From: Planctomycetota bacterium
GTDB lineage: Bacteria > Planctomycetota > UBA1135 > GCA-002686595
Assembly (NCBI GenBank): GCA_012959785.1
Contig: DUCM01000021.1
Span: forward strand, 371,025 to 435,024
Direction of reading: 5' to 3'
DNA length: 64,000 bases
Below the pieces are notes generated by a model. That model made no database searches. It had not been told where the DNA came from and saw nothing but the letters and a program-made list of their open reading frames with translations. Made by a program: the position numbers and the translations under genes. Each line of letters starts with the position of its first letter. Position 1 is the stretch's first letter. This document shows, one piece after another, positions 61,774 to 64,000 of this stretch.

Positions 61774-63009
61774 ATGCGTTTTCACCATCCCGCGCATCCC
61801 GGCAGCAGTCTGCGCCTGGGTTACTGCATGAATTTGCATGCGGGCGAAACCCTTTCTGAGGTGATCGCCGGCGTGCGCGCGATCAGCCTGCCCCTGAGCC
61901 GCCGCCTGGGCGGGACGGAGCCCTTTGGCGTGGGCGTCTATCTTCCCGCGGCCCTGGCTGCCAGCCTGGCCGGGGAGGGCGGCCGCGAGATGCGGAAACG
62001 CCTGGCCCGGGAGTTTTCCGAGGGCAACCTCGCACCCTTCACCTTTAACGCTTTTCCCTTCGGTGACTTTCATCGCGCGGGCCTCAAGCGCCAGGTCTTC
62101 GAGCCCACCTGGACCTCGGATGAACGCCTCGCCTATACCCTCGATGTGGCTCTGATCGCTGCGGAGTTGAACGCGGGCAGCGAGGAGTTGGTGACCATCT
62201 CCACCCATTGCGGGCGCTTCGGTCCCTGGCAGGCGGGGGAGTTCGAGGAGGCCGCGGCGCGCTTTGAAAAACTGATCCTGGAGTTGGCGGGTCTGGCGCA
62301 AGCAGGCACGGCCACCGTGGCCATGGCCCTGGAGGCCGAGCCCCGTTCGGTAGCGGGCACGACCCGCGCAGCCCGGGATCTGGTGGCGGCTCTTTACGAG
62401 GAACTCGAGCACAGAGTGGGCTCCGATCTTCTGCGCCGCCATCTCGGCTTGTGCCTCGACACTTGCCACTCGGCCGTTGAGTTCGAGGAGCCCGACGAGG
62501 CTGTGGACCTGGCCCTGGCGGCGGGGCTCTCGAAGTTGCAGTTTTCCTCGGCCATTCGGCTCAAGCAACCGGGCTCGCGGGCCGCGGCGCGCGGGCAACT
62601 GCTGGGCCTCGACGAGCCGCTCTATCTGCACCAGACCACGGGCCGCGGTGCTGGCGGACTCTTGCGTGTGGACGACCTCGGCGACCTGGCCTCGGCTGCC
62701 GCGAGCGATCCCGCCTGGCTGGGCTGCGAGGAATGGCGCACCCATTTTCATGTGCCCGTGGACCTCGCGCGCCTGGGTGAGGAGGGCCTCGAGACCACCC
62801 GCGACCACGCTGATGCCCTATTGCTGCGACTCCTCCAGCAGCCCGAGGCCTGGGGCCGCCCAGAGTTGCAGGTGGAGATCGAGACCTACACCTGGGACAT
62901 CCTGCCCGGCGTCCTCTGCGGTCCGGGGGCTCTGGTGGATGGATTGGCCCGTGAGTACGAGCATGTCATCGCACTCCTGGCCCGTGCTGGTTGGACCCCG
63001 GCCGCTTGA
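61774..63009 (+). CDS. eboE: EboE-like metabolite-traffic TIM-barrel protein
   Basis: 411 residues. RLGYCMNLHAGETLSEVIAGVRAISLPL at the N-terminus, FTFNAFPFGDFHRAGLKRQVFEPTWTSDERLAYTL, and LGLCLDTCHSAVEFEEP form the pattern of EboE, a sugar-isomerase-type TIM barrel. In other bacteria it belongs to a cluster (EboA-F) for movement of precursors to the outside of the membrane. None of the other ebo genes is present here, so the role in this organism is uncertain. It follows a Trm112-like gene. Confidence 0.78.
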   Translation: MRFHHPAHPGSSLRLGYCMNLHAGETLSEVIAGVRAISLPLSRRLGGTEPFGVGVYLPAALAASLAGEGGREMRKRLAREFSEGNLAPFTFNAFPFGDFHRAGLKRQVFEPTWTSDERLAYTLDVALIAAELNAGSEELVTISTHCGRFGPWQAGEFEEAAARFEKLILELAGLAQAGTATVAMALEAEPRSVAGTTRAARDLVAALYEELEHRVGSDLLRRHLGLCLDTCHSAVEFEEPDEAVDLALAAGLSKLQFSSAIRLKQPGSRAAARGQLLGLDEPLYLHQTTGRGAGGLLRVDDLGDLASAAASDPAWLGCEEWRTHFHVPVDLARLGEEGLETTRDHADALLLRLLQQPEAWGRPELQVEIETYTWDILPGVLCGPGALVDGLAREYEHVIALLARAGWTPAA

Positions 63010-63078
63010 GTGCGGGACGGCGGTATCGCCCACAGGTTCCAGGGCCTCCCGTGCCGGAGCTTTCCTCTGGAGAGGTCG

Positions 63079-63107
63079 TTGACAGTCCCCCCGGGCAGCC
63101 GTATTCT
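63079..63107 (+). promoter_or_regulatory. Sigma-70-type promoter for tRNA-Glu
   Basis: Perfect -35 TTGACA at 63079-63084, 17-bp spacer, and -10 TATTCT at 63102-63107, on the same strand as the tRNA-Glu gene, 145 bp downstream. Between them is a 23-bp tandem duplication. Confidence 0.72.
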
Positions 63108-63119
63108 TCCGGCCATCTG

Positions 63120-63165
63120 CTCCGCGCAAGCTGGCCCAATGCCTCCGCGCAAGCTGGCCCAATGC
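63120..63165 (+). repeat. 23-bp tandem duplication upstream of tRNA-Glu
   Basis: Two identical copies of CTCCGCGCAAGCTGGCCCAATGC starting at 63120 and 63143, between the promoter and the tRNA gene, so they fall in the primary transcript's 5' leader. Confidence 0.95.
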
Positions 63166-63251
63166 TCTGGGCAAGCCGAGCAGGGAGCGCTCCAGCGAGG
63201 CTCGAAACACAATTTAGCCGACAACTTTTTCAGCCGACGATCGGAACAAGT

Positions 63252-63329
63252 GGCCCCATCGTCTAGTTAGGCCTAGGACACCAGGTTTTCATCCTGGCGA
63301 CTGGGGTTCAAATCCCCATGGGGTCACCA
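63252..63329 (+). tRNA. tRNA-Glu (anticodon TTC)
   Basis: A 78-nt cloverleaf: acceptor GGCCCCA/TGGGGTC, D arm GTCTAGTTAGGCCTAGGAC, anticodon stem CCAGG/CCTGG with loop TTTTCAT (anticodon TTC), T stem TGGGG/CCCCA with loop TTCAAAT and an encoded CCA end. It is followed by a strong terminator. Confidence 0.97.
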
Positions 63330-63335
63330 TCCAGC

Positions 63336-63371
63336 GCGCCCCCGAGTTTCGACTCGGGGGCGCTTTTTTTT
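63336..63371 (+). terminator. Intrinsic terminator after tRNA-Glu
   Basis: A 12-bp stem (GCGCCCCCGAGT with ACTCGGGGGCGC) closed by a TTCG tetraloop, followed by eight T residues. It is a textbook rho-independent terminator. Confidence 0.95.
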
Positions 63372-63441
63372 CTTGTCCCCAGAGCCCGGCGGGCGACACT
63401 CGGGGCCGCCCGTCACCTCTCATCTCCCGACCCGTCGCACC

Positions 63442-64000
63442 ATGGCTCCCGATCCCGCCTCCTCCACATCCGATACGCCCTCCGAGGACGCCGAGCCCAG
63501 CCTGCCGGCTTTCATCATCGAGGGTGCGCGCTCTTCTCGCGCCAAGTGCAAGACCTGCCGCAAGGCGATTCCCCTGGGCGGCCTGCGCCTGGGCATCCTG
63601 GTCGAGGGCCCCTATGGCATGGGGCACATGTGGCACCACCTCGAGTGTGCCGCCGAGCGCCACTTCGAGAAGCTAGAGGAGGCCTACGGCCTGGCGGCCT
63701 GGAACTTCGCCAAGGAAGTTCCCGAGCCTATCCCGGCCCTGGAGGATCTCGCCAAGTTGAAGGTCGAGGCCGACAAGCAACGCGCGGAGAAAAAAGAGCT
63801 GCCCTACGCCGAGCTCGACCCCTCGGGCCGGGCGCGCTGCAAGCTGTGCGACGAGTTGATCGGAAAGGGCACTCCGCGGGTGGCCTTGGGCCGCAGCGTC
63901 GAGTTCGGCCAACAAACGCGCACCACGCCGATCAACATCCATCCCGCTTGTGTGGCGGATGCGCTGCAAGCCGAGGACAACGCCACCGAAGTCGATGGCT
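63442..64000 (+). CDS. Protein with two PARP-type zinc fingers (3' end beyond window)
   Basis: At least 186 residues from ATG 63442; the reading frame is open to the window edge. Two related modules carry the pattern CxxC-xn-HxxC: C36-x2-C39...H66-x2-C69 with Trp64, and C133-x2-C136...H167-x2-C170, with 26 and 30 residues between the pairs. IPLGGLRLGILVEGPYGMGHMWHH and GKGTPRVALGRSVEFG resemble the PARP1 zinc-finger core (from memory). In PARP1, such fingers bind DNA breaks. The linker is Lys/Glu-rich and likely helical. What is C-terminal is not seen. Expression may be separate from tRNA-Glu because a terminator lies between them. Confidence 0.75.
   Translation, partial: MAPDPASSTSDTPSEDAEPSLPAFIIEGARSSRAKCKTCRKAIPLGGLRLGILVEGPYGMGHMWHHLECAAERHFEKLEEAYGLAAWNFAKEVPEPIPALEDLAKLKVEADKQRAEKKELPYAELDPSGRARCKLCDELIGKGTPRVALGRSVEFGQQTRTTPINIHPACVADALQAEDNATEVDG

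Overview
The window is high-GC, gene-dense bacterial DNA that reads like a Planctomycetota chromosome. The evidence is the gene content: sulfatase-fold enzymes, two ~1,000-residue carboxypeptidase-regulatory-like proteins, DUF1570 gluzincins, an NPCBM-type domain, a prenyltransferase/squalene-oxidase repeat protein, a possible PARP-type zinc-finger protein, an EboE homologue, lipoproteins and lpxB (lipid A, so a Gram-negative envelope). Shine-Dalgarno sequences are weak or absent before many genes, and several genes start with GTG or TTG. This assignment comes from family knowledge and was not tested by a search. No rRNA, CRISPR array, insertion sequence, integrase or phage gene was seen.

Layout. 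1-4.8 kb: partial NUDIX hydrolase, EamA transporter, secreted protein, and a co-directional SDR plus FAD oxidase pair resembling the DprE2/DprE1 epimerase. 4.8-12.6 kb: a minus-strand operon of three paralogous sulfatase-fold proteins ending in apaH. 12.6-13.0 kb: repeat-rich intergenic DNA and a 39-residue basic protein. 13.0-17.6 kb: a four-helix membrane protein and a NatA/NatB-like ABC exporter, one permease fused to a CPBP protease. 17.7-26 kb: signal peptidase I with a 30-bp repeat in its N-terminus, SDR, aldehyde dehydrogenase, FAH-family enzyme, lipoprotein, squalene-cyclase-like repeat protein, DUF2064 protein and an iodotyrosine-deiodinase-like nitroreductase. 26-32 kb: YbjQ/anti-sigma/ECF-sigma operon, lpxB, TPR protein, a second ABC exporter and a Kdo-kinase-like protein. 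32-35 kb: trkA-trkH potassium uptake. 35-45.6 kb: secreted proteins (lipoprotein, two DUF1570 gluzincins, two giant carboxypeptidase-regulatory-like proteins). 45.6-52 kb: HAD phosphatase, then the chaperone operon groEL2-groEL1-dnaJ-grpE-fmdB. 52-54.6 kb: NPCBM protein and diguanylate cyclase. 55-58.7 kb: rpsB-tsf-pyrH-frr and tRNA-Lys. 58.7-64 kb: pepP, unknown protein, Trm112-like, eboE, tRNA-Glu with promoter and terminator, and a 3'-truncated protein with two PARP-type zinc fingers.

How the genes fit together. Much of the content serves the cell envelope and periplasm: export (lepB), lipid A (lpxB, kinase), possible polyprenyl-sugar epimerisation, surface-modifying sulfatase-fold enzymes and large secreted scaffolds. 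Two housekeeping blocks, translation initiation/elongation/recycling and protein folding, are ordinary in content but show individual oddities. A recurring feature is the number of short, nearly perfect tandem or clustered duplications (15-30 bp) at gene ends, leaders and N-termini.
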